Notes under the pieces: generated by a model
What the model was told of the DNA's origin: nothing
Database searches by the model: none
Seen by the model: the letters and a program-made list of their open reading frames with translations, nothing else
Made by a program: the position numbers and the translations under genes
Source of the DNA: Megaustenia siamemsis
Lineage: Eukaryota > Mollusca > Gastropoda > Stylommatophora > Ariophantidae
Assembly: GCA_032433765.1 (NCBI GenBank)
Contig: JAVIAB010000101.1
Coordinates: forward strand, 60,875,592-60,939,591
Length of the DNA stretch: 64,000 bases
Direction: 5' to 3'
Shown: positions 1-11,479 of the stretch, piece by piece
Layout: each line of letters begins with the position of its first letter
Position numbering within the stretch: the first letter of the stretch is position 1

Positions 1-1
1 T

Positions 2-239
2 AACTGGTTTCTTGTCCCTTTGATCATGAAATATTTCTGTTATATATTCCAGCCATCTATCTATGATATCCTTATTGTCTGTTAGCATTTTTCCTTTTTT
101 GTCTGCAATGCATCCACCTTCTGTGGCTTTTTTATTTTTATTAGTCATTCTCTTTATTTCTGTGTGCATTCCTCTTAGGTCTTGTTTCTGAACATGCCAC
201 TTGTGTACCACACACTTTGCTGTTTTCACTTTCTGGGCC
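2..239 (-). mobile_element. non-LTR retrotransposon fragment, pre-RT region
   Basis: The minus strand has an open frame through this stretch. It contains a segment like KKGKMLTDNKDIIDRWLEYI, typical of the linker before the reverse transcriptase domain in RTE-like LINEs. A degenerate relative of the same segment lies at 44.05-44.2 kb on the plus strand. The fragment is cut by the window edge on one side and runs into simple repeats on the other. Non-LTR identity is secure; the clade is inferred. Confidence 0.75.
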
Positions 240-301
240 GTTGATCATTCTTGATTCCTCCGCCTTCATCCACCGTCACAGACTTTTCACATACGGGTTA
301 T

Positions 302-316
302 AGATAGATACAGATA

Positions 317-356
<40 letters not shown>

Positions 357-374
357 TAGATACACAGACATATA

Positions 375-422
<48 letters not shown>

Positions 423-479
423 GACAGACATGCACACAGACATACACATACACACAGGCAGACAGCCACACTGACTGAC
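302..479. repeat. (TA)n and TAGA/CAGA-rich microsatellites
   Basis: Two AT-dinucleotide runs (about 320-352 and 378-418) are joined by GATA/CAGA-like tracts. They lead straight into the long GATA array. Predicted ORFs across them are repeat artefacts. Confidence 0.95.
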
Positions 480-487
480 TGACAGAC

Positions 488-1535
<1,048 letters not shown>

Positions 1536-1544
1536 GTAGTTTTA

Positions 1545-2040
1545 CTATGTGAATCTAGTAAACAGTAATTCAATTAGAAAGTGAACAGCATGTTTTGAGA
1601 ATGTAAATAGCAGCTTCCCTCATGTTTCTAGCAATCATGTGGCGCAAAGTGGGGGAGCGAGTAGTATAACATCTACAGTAAAGTGTGTATATAGTTGTGA
1701 GCTAATTCTAAGATGTTCTGCTAGTTGTTTTTGAAAAGAGTATGACGTCTGAGATTCATGTATTGACTCCTAATGTTTGTAAAGATTCAGATTGGGATTT
1801 CTGGTTGTTGTTGTTGTTGTTATTGTGTATTTTAAGATAATGATTAACGCTCTGTGGTTAGAGTATATTTTCAAGTTTCAAAACGGCACTTTGTTCTTTT
1901 TTCGTTGTTCAACTTCACATAAACTAAAGTCATCATCTGGTTGTTTTGGATGCATGAGCTAGAGTACATCTAGGCTGTACAGTTTTGAAAGCGACACATT
2001 TTTATTGTGTTTGTATTCAAGCGTGATAGTAATCTTGGAA
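1545..2040. other. stretch without recognised features
   Basis: I see no convincing exon, RNA or repeat apart from a short (GTT)n run near 1806. On the minus strand a TTTATT near 2000 (AATAAA in the reverse complement) could serve as a polyadenylation signal for the candidate terminal micro-exon at 2292-2342. That is speculative. Confidence 0.4.
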
Positions 2041-2044
2041 GGGA

Positions 2045-2220
2045 AAATACAAGCTAATTGAGATAGAGGCAGACTAATACTAGAATGGACGAGTAACATC
2101 AAAAGATTAACAGGTCAGCCTATGACAACCTTTATCTTTAAAGAAAGGGAGAGAGCAGAATGGCGCTCCATGGTAGGCAACTTTCGACGCGGAGACGGCA
2201 CAGAATGTTGAATGAAAGGT
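2045..2220 (+). mobile_element. LINE 3' end fragment (family L-B)
   Basis: This is a decayed C-terminal end of the family whose best copy is at 58.83-59.27 kb. It retains recognisable stretches equivalent to WTSNIKR, ERAEWRSMV and the end FRRGDGT. The 5' part is missing, as in a truncated insertion. Confidence 0.75.
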
Positions 2221-2291
2221 AAATGACGCACGAGCACTCAATCGCCTATGTCCATTATTACCATACCTGCTGATGACGAACCTTCCTGAGA

Positions 2292-2342
2292 CTAATCACA
2301 GCTGTTAATTTTAATCTTAAAGTGGCATTGTAAGTCAAATAT
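2292..2342 (-). CDS. candidate terminal exon of the micro-exon gene
   Basis: On the minus strand the acceptor CACGTTTTGTTTTCAG is followed by an ATA codon, like most micro-exons here. In phase 0 the exon then reads IFDLQCHFKIKINSCD and a TAG stop. This fits a last exon of sixteen codons, downstream of the 6307-6327 exon and on the same strand. The frame and acceptor agree with the model, but no conserved polyadenylation site was established and one short ORF is weak evidence. It could be chance. Confidence 0.35.
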   Translation of the reverse strand: MFDLQCHFKIKINSCD

Positions 2343-2497
2343 CTGAAAACAAAACGTGTACAGGAATTATGAATAAGTCTGTAATGAGCCTAATACGTCC
2401 CCCTCATTCGTAATATATATATATTTGTGAATTGGTTTCAATTTGTGACACCACTCATAACACGTAGATTAATGTAGACGTTTGTTTATCAATGATA

Positions 2498-2538
2498 TAC
2501 TATTTCTCTCTCTCTATCTCTCTCTCTCTCTCTCTCTG
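2498..2538. repeat. (TC)n microsatellite
   Basis: Dinucleotide CT run with small interruptions. Confidence 0.9.
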
Positions 2539-2875
2539 TGATCAGGGCTCAATCAGAGCAGGATTCAAGACTCACATGAAGTCAGCCATCAGGTTAAGTT
2601 TGTTGATCGCCCCCACAGACAGAACAATACAAATCACAATTAGAGTCTGCCAGATCCACTCCGATTGAACACCCGTTAAAACGTTGCACTGTGTTCTGCG
2701 CCAGTGGCCCAGTGCATCCGATTTCAGCCATCATTTTATTGAGGTTTGCTTTCCTTAGCCTTTGATTGTCCCAAATCTTCCTGCAAGGCAACATATGCTC
2801 TTTTCTGTAGGGTGATTCTGCCCTTAGATGGTCGGCCCTCCCAGGTTTACGAGCACTATCTGCCCGAGTCACTAG

Positions 2876-3600
2876 AGGTGACTAACACAGACATGCACAC
2901 ACAAAGATAGGAGATGTGACCAACACAGACGCACACAGCGATGCGAGGCATGACTAACACTGACACACACCAAGACGTATGGCACATGCCTAACATAAAC
3001 ATGCGCATAAAGATATGAGATATGACTAACATAGACATGCACACACAAAGATATGACACATGCCTAACATAGACATGCACACAAATATATGAGATATGAC
3101 TAACATTGCCATTCACACACAAGGATATGAGATGTGACATACACAGACATGCACACACAAAGACATGAGATATGACTAACATAAACATGCACACAAAGAT
3201 ATGAGATATCACTAACCCAGACATGCACACACAAAGATATAAGAGAAGTGACTAACATAAACATGCACACAAGGATATGAGATATCACTAACCCAGACAT
3301 GCACACACAAAGATATGACACGTGACTAACACATATACACACTAAGATATGAGATATGACTAAACACAGACTCACATAAATATATGAGACATGATTAACA
3401 CGGACACAGCAATATATGAGATTTGACTAACATGACACACATCAAGATATGAGCCATGGCCAGCACGAACACACACACAAGCTAAGATATGAGCCATGGC
3501 TAGCACAGAAACACATCAATATATGAGCCATGGCTTCACGGAAAAAACACCAAGAAATGAACCATGTCCAGCACAGAAACACATTAAGATATCCATATGC
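2876..3600. repeat. degenerate minisatellite, roughly 38-43 bp unit
   Basis: The unit resembles GATATGAGATATGACTAAC followed by an ACAGACATGCACACACAAA-like half. It repeats about eighteen times with many substitutions and length changes. Cysteine- and histidine-rich ORFs on the minus strand come from the repeat and are not genes. Confidence 0.9.
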
Positions 3601-3820
3601 TTGGGTGTGTTGCAATCGGCAAACTCTTCTTAACGTGGGAATCATCGACATACGAGACGCAGTCCCCAATTAACTGTTCACAGGTTTCGTTGAAACAGTT
3701 GTCCGGTGATTTGAGAGCAGTCTGACCCGTAGAACGTTTCATTGCATGTACAGTTCCCGGTTGACTGTACACATATGTCGTTGGAACAGTTGTCGTAAAA
3801 GCAAAACCAAATAATGAAAA
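3590..3820 (-). pseudogene. broken EGF-like repeat fragment
   Basis: One minus-strand frame reads DNCSNDICVQSTGNCTCNE and continues FYGSDCSQ, with the cysteine spacing of a MEGF/tenascin-type EGF repeat. A second partial repeat, DNCFNETCEQLIGDC, follows in another frame, so a one-base shift separates them. No AG acceptor is visible just upstream, where a SINE is inserted at 3840. This is probably a relic exon or an exon captured by duplication. It lies on the same strand as the micro-exon gene, downstream of 6307, but I see no splice link. Confidence 0.5.
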
Positions 3821-3824
3821 ATAT

Positions 3825-4217
3825 CAACGTGTCCACGGTAGTAAGTAAAGTACCCCCCGTCACGCCAAGTGGCGTATAGGGAAATATGGTGTTAGTGACC
3901 CTATATTTTACAGACCTTCAGCACATGATTTTTGGGGTAATGTGGTCGGTATTACGCCCGTGCTGCTTTTACTTTCCCAGAAAAAATCCGGTACCCATTT
4001 AAGGCTGGGTGAACCCGGAGCCGTCGGTTGGGATCGAACCCTACCCCTTGTCCGTAGTAGTCCAGTTCACTAACCACTGAGCTATCGCGGCTCCTACTAA
4101 TTTTTAGGGAATTAGTAAAACCCAGGTGTCCTCGCCAGGATTACGAACCCCGGCTGTTGCCGTGGTAAGCCAACCGCCTATCGATTGCGCTAACCGGACA
4201 CCCAACGTGTCCACGGT
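3825..4217 (-). mobile_element. two-headed tRNA-derived SINE with 15-bp target duplication
   Basis: A perfect 15-bp direct repeat, CAACGTGTCCACGGT, flanks the element (3825-3839 and 4203-4217), so the element is 3840-4202. Read on minus, it starts with a complete tRNA-like module, then a short linker, then the usual SINE-A head (GAGCCGCGATAGCTCAGTGG, with an A box and a GGTTCGATCC B box), the body and the tail TACTTTACTTAC. Other SINE-A copies in the window have only the second head. One clean duplication around the whole unit shows it moved as a dimer. Confidence 0.9.
4125..4202 (-). other. tRNA-like module forming the 5' head of the dimeric SINE
   Basis: The 78-nt segment has a perfect 7-bp acceptor-like pairing (GGTGTCC with GGACACC). 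It also has a T-arm-like stem CCGGG/CCTGG enclosing GTTCGTAAT, and an A-box-like TTAGCGCAATCG. The anticodon stem is imperfect and the T loop is enlarged. It is best read as a tRNA-derived pol III promoter, not a working tRNA gene. Confidence 0.6.
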
Positions 4218-5565
4218 GCAAGTTTTAAAATTGGACCTTTTAAAACATCATGGATTAAATGATAACTAAAATGTAAGTGATTAATTGAACGTTCTTTGAG
4301 ATGGCGTTGTGGAGACAGTGCGATATTGCCAGCATGAACGAATGAAGAATCGTGTATAAAGGAGCAGAGAACTGACTTTATGAAGATGTGATTGGTGATT
4401 GGTGAAACAAGGTGGTTTTAGAGACAGGAATGGTGAAAGAGAAAGTGTTGAATTAACTCATTTTCAAAGTCACCATGTAGTGCAGTAGGGTACTCATTTA
4501 TATTTTCAGTTAATAAATACGTGTTTATCACATTGGCGTGCCACTTGTCCACATTTATTTACCATTTTGTAAAAAACAAGCAAAAGACCGGACGGTTTTC
4601 ATTGCTATTTTTATTATAATTTATTTTTTTTGCAATTTCCATGATTCAAAGAGATAAGAATCCGGAAGATAAGAAATGGATCTGATGCTCACTGTATCTG
4701 GTTCTGGCTCAGCTTCCACGTGACATTAAAGTCCACTGCATACATTACTGATGTGCCTTGTGACAAAGAAAATAAATATTATTGAGTATCTAGACTAACA
4801 TAAAGACAAGACACACTACAATGTTGCGACAAAATCCTTTATCAAACATAACAAACGATACACACACAAAAAGATTCCAGTCAGAATGCACAACTCTTTT
4901 CTTAAAAACAATGACGGAAAAGTGAATTCTCGTAAAGTCTGGTTAAAAAAACCAGATTCTCCATAGTTCGTGACGTTGACTACAACTAATTTCGTTCTAA
5001 CCTCTCGACTTAGATCACTCTGTTATTTTTTTAAATTTATGTGTGAAGATAGAGAGCATTTATTTATTGTCATTATTAGAATATACACAGCTAATATGTG
5101 CATTCATTTACAATGTTTATGCAGGTTTTTGTTTGTTTTGAACTCTGTTTATGTCTACATATCATTAATATGTGGCGCAATAGTTAGCTCTCTCGGCTGG
5201 TGTTAAAATGAACATTGGTTAAATCTCATGCGAACAACGAGGTTCATGTACAAGAATGAATGGGCACATGCTTTCACTATTAATGACGGCTTGTAATGTT
5301 GAGTAATTAGTTCATTCATACAGTTTATGAAATGTAATATTTGATAAAGCAACAAGACAAATAAAACGTTTCTTGAAAAATACAATTCAAATGTAACCAC
5401 ATATTATTGGTGATTTATTCATCCAAATATAACCCGATAAAGACCCTACTTGTGAAATGTGTGCAGCTCTAGTACATGTATACCCAATTAATAGGACTTT
5501 CACAATTAGTGCCATTCTTTAGACTGATTTATACGTGTGCCCAAAAATAACGATTCTTTTTTCTG
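4218..5565. other. intronic or intergenic stretch, nothing recognised
   Basis: I see no exon with a matching splice pair, no repeat family shared with the rest of the window, and only chance ORFs under 80 codons. Confidence 0.5.
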
Positions 5566-5569
5566 ATTT

Positions 5570-5760
5570 CTTTTAGGAGCTCCCTTTTTGTATTGGCCTC
5601 TTTGAGAACGTGATCATTAGTCTTTTTAGCTGTCTAGGAAACTCTCAATATTCTTCTGAAATATCCCATCTCTGTGACCTTTAATTTTCTTTTCACTTGT
5701 TTGTTTGCTGTCTATGATCTATCTCGCTTCCATTGGTCAGAATTGGCTCTATATAAAAGA
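5570..5760 (-). mobile_element. LINE C-terminal fragment (family L-A)
   Basis: The reverse complement matches the region around SWTMDKQMKRRLEATEMGF and the following NEEVLKEANTKREL region of the L-A copies at 6.9 kb and 15.5 kb. It contains several substitutions and stops. Confidence 0.8.
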
Positions 5761-6135
5761 GATTAATTCCCTTTCTCGCTTCTATTGACTTGTTGCTCAA
5801 GCCGTTTTTATTTTCTGGAGTGCATTTTTAACCTAAGCTAATCTACTTCTTTGTTTATGTGGTGCATATCTATTTCATGTTGTTATAGTGCCCACGTGTT
5901 TGACGCGCTGCATTAGTTTCAGATTTGCGCAGTGTATTTATATAGTGCACATTGGCGATGATTGTTTCTTCAATATGACCATTGCTTCTGTTTTTTTTTT
6001 AACTATTCAGACTACACTTTGCAGTTTATTTTCCGTCTCTGCTATTAAAACTGTGTAATCCTGACTTCATAATAGTTTCGCTGTAAAGTGAGAACACATT
6101 CGGCGACAAAACACATCATTGTTTGTCTCCTTCTG

Positions 6136-6136
<1 letters not shown>

Positions 6137-6201
<65 letters not shown>
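6137..6201. repeat. (TA)n microsatellite
   Basis: Uninterrupted AT dinucleotide run of about 64 bp, roughly 100 bp from the 6307 micro-exon on its 3' side. Confidence 0.95.
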
Positions 6202-6204
<3 letters not shown>

Positions 6205-6306
6205 CTATCCTGTTGAGTTCCCAATTTAATCTTACAAAGGTGCATAGATATGCTGATGCGCAAAGTTTATAACTCATTAAAGCTCATTTTGGATCATATT
6301 ACATAC

Positions 6307-6327
6307 CATTGCCTCTAAGTCGACAAT
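6307..6327 (-). CDS. micro-exon, 21 nt (IVDLEAM)
   Basis: The acceptor is TCTTTCTTCTCCTTCAG and the donor GTATGTAATATGATC. The exon reads IVDLEAM in phase 0, close to IIDLNRP and ITELGRP of the exons at 11342 and 15061. The upstream intron end carries AACATAT, also seen before those two exons. It is the most 3' micro-exon in the window unless the terminal exon at 2292 is real. Confidence 0.78.
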
Positions 6328-6654
6328 CTGAAGGAGAAGAAAGACGATATGTTAAAAAAGACATAGCACACCGTCTTATTCATCCCAATTTGGATATTGA
6401 TTAACAAAGGCAATAAGAAATGTCGCTACCATCGTAATCGGTGATTAACAAAAACGAAATGTAACACATATAGATACAAGTGAAAGTGGTGTTGTGCTAA
6501 CACCAATGCTGACTACACTAAGAAATAACAAGTTATATTTTGTGGACAAGTAACACAGTACAACCATAAATTATCCTTTTAGACACAGAGTTAACGGAGG
6601 GAGATGGAGCGTCTACAGAAGCAAATTGACGTAATGATATAGCAGACGTCAACA

Positions 6655-7375
6655 TAAAAACAATGATGACGAAATATGGTTGGAAAAAGATAGGTTACAC
6701 ATTATTGAAATGGTTATATCGAAGAAACAATCATCACCACCATGCAGCATAAAAATAAACGAGACAAATCTAAAACAAGTGCAACGTTTCAAATACTTGG
6801 GCACAATAATTACATCAGATGGGAGATGCACCACAGAAATAAAAAGCAGAATAGCTCAGGCCAAAATAGCATTCCAGAAAATGAAAAAAATATCTTATGC
6901 AACAAATCTATGTCAATAAAAATGAAAAAGAGAGTTCACCGGTGCTATATAGAAGCAATTCTGACCTATGGAAGCGAATCATGGACAGTAGACAAACAAA
7001 TGAAAAGACTGTTAGAGGCCACAGAGATGGGATTTCTCAGAAAAATGTTGAAAGTTCCCTGGACAGATAAAAAGACCAATGAGGAAGTTCTCAAAGAGGC
7101 CAACACAAAAGGGAGCTCTTAAAAAACATCAGAAAGAAGCAATCAACATTTTTCGGGCACATCATGAGAAGAGGAAAGTTGGAATACTTGGTTACAACTG
7201 GCAAAATAAAAGGAAAGAGAGATCGCGGACGACAAAGAGAGAAAATACTGGATAGCTTGGTGTCATGGCATGGAAAACAGTCAACAACACAACTGATACG
7301 ATGCACTGTAGATAGAAGATTGTGGATGGACATGATCGCCTACGCCAACCAGCAGGGTACATGATGATGATGACA
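6655..7375 (+). mobile_element. LINE RT thumb/C-terminal fragment (family L-A)
   Basis: Two to three overlapping frames together cover a reverse transcriptase C-terminus. It begins near the QRFKYLGTIITSDGRC motif and continues through LTYGSESWTVDKQMK and FFGHIMRRGKLEYLVTTGK to the end DRRLWMDMIAYANQQGT, followed by a (GAT)n tail. Frameshifts near 6920 and 7110 break it. The endonuclease and RT palm are absent, as expected from 5' truncation. It lies in an intron of the micro-exon gene, opposite in strand. Confidence 0.88.
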
Positions 7376-7504
7376 CATTATTGAAATGATTTAATTTTCT
7401 TAAAATGAGACTAAAGATTGAGATTAAATTATGAGAGAGTAAGGATTTATTCAAGTGACTGTTTGCCAGGGCTGAATTATCTAACACTTAAACGGTTCTG
7501 GTCC

Positions 7505-7507
<3 letters not shown>

Positions 7508-7588
<81 letters not shown>
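7508..7588. repeat. (TA)n microsatellite
   Basis: AT dinucleotide run with one A insertion. Confidence 0.95.
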
Positions 7589-7999
7589 GCAGTTTAAAAA
7601 TATAAGTCATAATAATCCATGCAATACAATGTTATTTATTAAAATAAAACATAACTTACGACAAGAAGGAAAATAATGTTTATTTGTGTTTACTTTCAAT
7701 TCATTTATTGTTGAATAAGCCTTCTCCTAGTTATTATAATTGCAAAGTCTTTGATCAAAAGACAAGACTGTTTTTATGTAACACATGTCCTTCTATGCTT
7801 AATAGAAATAAGCCAGCCCGACTGTCTTGTTCGATTTCATGACCCTGAGGTCTGCACTCACTGAGTGCTCTTGTCATTATATAGATCTCTAAGTATTTTC
7901 TTCATATAATTTGGGGTGGCTGGGGAGGGGTGCCTTTGTTTTACCTAAATCACTTGAAGCCTTAAAAGTGTGCGTATTGTGCTTAATAATTAATTCACA

Positions 8000-8660
8000 C
8001 TTGCTCCTTGCCAAGAATATATCGACGGCAAAATTCGCTATTACGTTCCGATGAGAAAGATGCAGTCATCTATGAAGACGGATCTGTAATACGACACCAA
8101 AGGACTGCATGGGCATTTACAGCACGCTCGGCAGGCAGAATAGTCAATGAAGACAGTGGTACATACTTTATGACCACGAGTAGCATGACAGTGGAGGTGA
8201 TGGCAGTGACCAGACCATTCATTTGGTTAGAGTCACAAAACTACACTCACGCCTGTATAATGAGTGATTCAATGAGCAGAATAAAACGGTGGAGGCGGGC
8301 CCTGTACGCAGGCAATGGGTAGAGTCTCTGCAGAGAGTAAAAAATACAGAAGGTCAAATTTACCCAGGTCTCAATAATTGCGGGAGTACCGGGGCATGAA
8401 AGAGCGGGCAGATTGGCTAGCTGCGCTATTATTAAGGCCGGTCAACCAATGGATCGGGCACACATCATCAATGCCCTCTGAGATGTGGAAAGGACACACG
8501 ACTTCTACAACCATAAGTCCACTTCATTCCTTTGGATAAAAGAGATGGGAGTTGAGGTGGACACAGCCAAATATAGCAAGTATCACGTTTTTGCTGCTAA
8601 CTGTAACAAAGCGTATATACGCCCACTCAACGTCCTTCAAAGGAGGGCATGACGAAAAGG
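8000..8660 (+). mobile_element. LINE RNase H domain fragment
   Basis: The frame reads AVIYEDGSV, then AWAFTARSAGRIVNEDSGTY, then an E in TVEVMAV and a D in ACIMSDSMS. After a stop and shift come PGHERAGRLAS and MDRAHIINAL. This is the order of an I- or Ingi-type LINE RNase H domain (D, E, D, then the PGH..R.N..AD.LA block). It is degraded by stops and indels and has no RT part nearby. Confidence 0.75.
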
Positions 8661-8729
8661 AGAATCAATCCATTTAGAGGTCATCGGGTGAACGACAGAA
8701 AGAATGAAAGTAAGGAAGGCAGAATGACA

Positions 8730-8845
8730 TAAATAAATAAATAAATAAAGATAGAAAGAAAGAAAGAAAGACAGACAGACATAAAATCACAAAGAAAGAA
8801 CGAAAGAAAGAAAGAAAAAAAAGTAAAAAAAAAGTAAAAAAAAGG
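8730..8845. repeat. purine-rich simple repeats (AAAT)n, (GAAA)n
   Basis: Tetranucleotide and A-rich runs. The serine/phenylalanine-rich minus-strand ORF over them is an artefact, though its far end happens to include the HWYDDYR micro-exon. Confidence 0.9.
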
Positions 8846-8872
8846 ACAAACGTACCAGATCATATTACTTAC

Positions 8873-8893
8873 CCTATAGTCATCATACCAATG
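8873..8893 (-). CDS. micro-exon, 21 nt (HWYDDYR)
   Basis: The acceptor GTTTCGTTTTTTTTCAG and the donor GTAAGTAATATGATC are both strong. Phase 0 gives HWYDDYR. The 15-nt donor start is identical to that of the exon at 58085, far beyond what U1 pairing requires. Confidence 0.8.
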
Positions 8894-8969
8894 CTGAAAA
8901 AAAACGAAACATTGCAGGTTACTTTTGAAATCACATTTCACACATTTTAATAATCCTGTCAAATGTTCA

Positions 8970-9480
8970 TGAAAAACAAGTCATGAAAATCATATCCTAT
9001 ACTATTTCGGTTATGTTAAATGCAAACATTATATTCAATTTTAACAAATACCGTTAAAATACATCATCTATCTCTCTTAGTGTGATGTCGCTTGGGTAAA
9101 TTATCAACCATCTTGACATTTTTTGCTATTAAAAATTGAACAGTTTAGTCCTACCCTCTTAATTTAAATGTTTACAAACATTGTTTATCTGAAAAGCTTG
9201 TCTGGTGTAATGCTAACCATATGAATCACACATGACCGGTTTGCCACAGGGCAATTCAGACGCAATGTATTTGCAATAACCTACAAGGTCAAACGGTTTA
9301 TCTTTACCTTTGTTTTACCTGTCTCAATACAAGTTATAACATTTTGCATGGTTTTATTCTAGATTTTTGTTGTTGTTGCTACCATAACGTTTCTTTTACT
9401 TTCAAGACTGAGTCCTTTATTTTTGCTTTCCTTCACTATAATGTCTGTCTAATATTTCCTGTAATTCATTTTCACGCTTA
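8970..9480. other. intron stretch, nothing recognised
   Basis: AT-rich sequence without a splice pair, repeat family or coding signal that I can support. Confidence 0.45.
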
Positions 9481-9487
9481 GCGATTC

Positions 9488-9665
9488 AGACTGTTAGGTT
9501 AGCGGGATAGAGTTCTGCCCTACCAAAGGAGGAGTAAGGCGTCTCTTTTCCTCCGCTAGTCTTCGGGACACCACTGGGCAAGGTGGGGCTCCCGTTTAGC
9601 CCCCTTATCAGGGTTATGTGAAGCCGTTGGAGCAGGTGGTGGATGGTGTTGTGGGAACAGCCGAC
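9488..9665. repeat. interspersed repeat piece, shared with 22.44 kb
   Basis: The segment GGGCAAGGTGG, then GCTCCCGTTTAGCCCCC, then TATCAGGGTTATGTG is repeated almost exactly at 22447-22495. It precedes a (TA)n run and, farther on, the GGCCGAAACGTC motif at 9927, so it may belong to one retroelement end. Confidence 0.6.
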
Positions 9666-9678
9666 ATGTAGTGCCGAA

Positions 9679-9680
9679 TA

Positions 9681-9731
<51 letters not shown>
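9679..9731. repeat. (TA)n microsatellite
   Basis: AT dinucleotide run interrupted once by TTTATA. Confidence 0.95.
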
Positions 9732-9734
<3 letters not shown>

Positions 9735-9910
9735 TCCTATTCTTTCTATTGTATACATCTTAAAACTCATCTTACCTCCCCTCATGTAGCTGTCTTCTAT
9801 TTTCATTTTTCTACATCCTACTTTCTTCTTTTCTGTCCACCTCTCCACTCTTATGATCATGTAGTTATAGATAATTGTGTTTCACCGTTTGTTTTCGTTG
9901 TCCTTGTACT

Positions 9911-9941
9911 CCGAAGAAGGCCACAGGCCGAAACGTCAGTA
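9911..9941 (+). other. hammerhead-like motif of a possible Penelope-like element
   Basis: CCGAAGAAGGCCACAGGCC followed by GAAACGTC resembles the CUGANGA - stem II - GAAA - GUC core of the short hammerhead motifs found in Penelope-like elements. GGCC/GGCC forms the stem. The second core base is C, not U, so activity is doubtful. A related motif is at 62587-62612. Confidence 0.35.
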
Positions 9942-10039
9942 TTGTGTTGTGTTCCTCCCTTGTAACGCTGTCTTCATACCTTGGAGTGTTTAACACTCCC
10001 CACCACTGGCTCCAATCTATACACTAAGAGAATCTTTTA

Positions 10040-10410
10040 AAAAAAGATCACAGAGATGTCAGACCTAAACATTAATGGAAAGATAATCAATAACCTAAGA
10101 TATGCTGATGATACTGTATAACTAGCAAAAAATAATAAAGATGTACACCAATTACTTAAAGCAATTTAACATGACAAGCCAAAAATATTGATTAGTTATG
10201 ACTATCAAATTAACTAAAACTATGATCATAAACAAAGACAATACTCAAAAACCTTCAAGCGGATATTAAAGTTGAAGAAATAGACCTGGAGACGTTTCAG
10301 AGCTACAACTACCTTAGATACACTATATAACCAGTGATGGAAAATGTACAACTGAAATAAACAAAAGATTATGAAAGGCAAAAAGTAATTTGAATGTCAT
10401 GATACATATA
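10040..10410 (+). mobile_element. LINE RT fragment with YADD box
   Basis: The frame reads NGKIINNLRYADDTV, which is the reverse transcriptase catalytic YADD motif, then LAKNNKDVHQLLKAI. It continues degenerately into the thumb. Several stops and an indel make it non-functional. It is followed directly by a minus-strand L-B end. Confidence 0.8.
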
Positions 10411-10422
10411 ATAACATCATCA

Positions 10423-10670
10423 TCATTGAGTGCCGTCTCCGTATCGAAAGTTGGCTACCATGGAAGGCCATTTCGCTCTGTCTCTTTCTTTGATGGTGCA
10501 GATTGTCAAAGGGTGGCTTGTCCATCTTTTGATGTTACTCGTCCATGTTAGTCCTGGTCTGCCTCTGCCTTTTTGCCTTGTATTTTCTCTTAATATTACT
10601 TTTAGTAGGCTGATGTGTCTTTTAACATGCTCCAAAAATCTCATTTGGTACCAACATCAAAACAAATAAC
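10423..10670 (-). mobile_element. LINE 3' end (family L-B)
   Basis: The minus strand reads MRFLEHVKRHISLLKVIL, then GRGRPGLTWTSNIKRW and AKWPSMVANFRYGDGTQ, the C-terminus of family L-B with its (ATG)n tail at 10420. It is head to head with plus-strand fragments on both sides. Confidence 0.88.
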
Positions 10671-10674
10671 ACGA

Positions 10675-10985
10675 TGACTACAACTAAGAATAGCAAAATG
10701 TTATATTTTCTCAACATTCCTGTATAGTTTAGAGCAGGGACTTTGGACAACAAAACAGAATAAAAAATAAAGTCTTTGAAATGTGGATTTATAGTACAGT
10801 AGGAAAAATTAAATGGAAAGAAAAGCACCATAAAGTTGACCAAGATTAACATGGTCGAAGAACATCAAAAGATTGACGAGTCAGCGTATGACCACCTGTA
10901 TCATCAAAGTGAGAACCAGAGTGGAATGGCGCTACGTGGTAGCCAACCTCCGATACAGAGACGACACTCGATGATGACGATGGTG
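10675..10985 (+). mobile_element. LINE 3' end (family L-B), degraded
   Basis: Degenerate copy of the region before and including the L-B C-terminus. RLTWSKNIKRLTSQRM-like and VEWRYVVANLRYRDDTR-like stretches are visible in one frame, ending in a (GAT)n tail. A deletion has removed part of the middle. Confidence 0.78.
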
Positions 10986-11341
10986 ATTTTTGGATGTACC
11001 CGTGAGTGTCCTATTGGTGTAATAGTTTGAGACATTATTGAAATTCGAGACGTGAACAATGAATAGCGTGTATGTAGTATAAAACATTACAATCCCGCTC
11101 TGTAACAATGCATATATCGACACGCATACATGAAGTATTTTATTTTTATTTTAACTGATTGCGCCTGTAATGTAACATTGCTATTATTCACTAATTGCTT
11201 TAATACATACAACAAACGATATCATTAAATAAGAAAACACTATTTTAATTAATCAATATTACTATATTCTGAATCCAGTACGATAACAACTTTGATGTTT
11301 CATTCTTTCAATTAAATCAATAGATAGGACATTTTACATAC

Positions 11342-11362
11342 TGGTCGATTTAGATCGATAAT
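11342..11362 (-). CDS. micro-exon, 21 nt (IIDLNRP)
   Basis: The acceptor is CATATATTTTCTTTCAG and the donor GTATGTAAAATG. Phase 0 reads IIDLNRP, matching ITELGRP of the next exon upstream at four of seven positions, including the final RP. The upstream intron also shares AACATAT, so the two exons are likely duplicates. Confidence 0.8.
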
Positions 11363-11479
11363 CTGAAAGAAAATATATGTTATTGTAAACGTGCTTTCAA
11401 AAGTATATATTTATCATATTAATTATTCAAAATATACGAAACAAAAAGTCGAGTATTGCTCCCAACACTCATCTAGAAA

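Noticed and set aside
2856..3375. Minus-strand ORFs of 91-124 codons rich in C, V and S
   Set aside because: They follow the degenerate ~40-bp minisatellite and change frame with it.
8008..8322. 104-codon ORF as a host RNase H gene
   Set aside because: Its sequence and broken continuation fit a retrotransposon RNase H relic.
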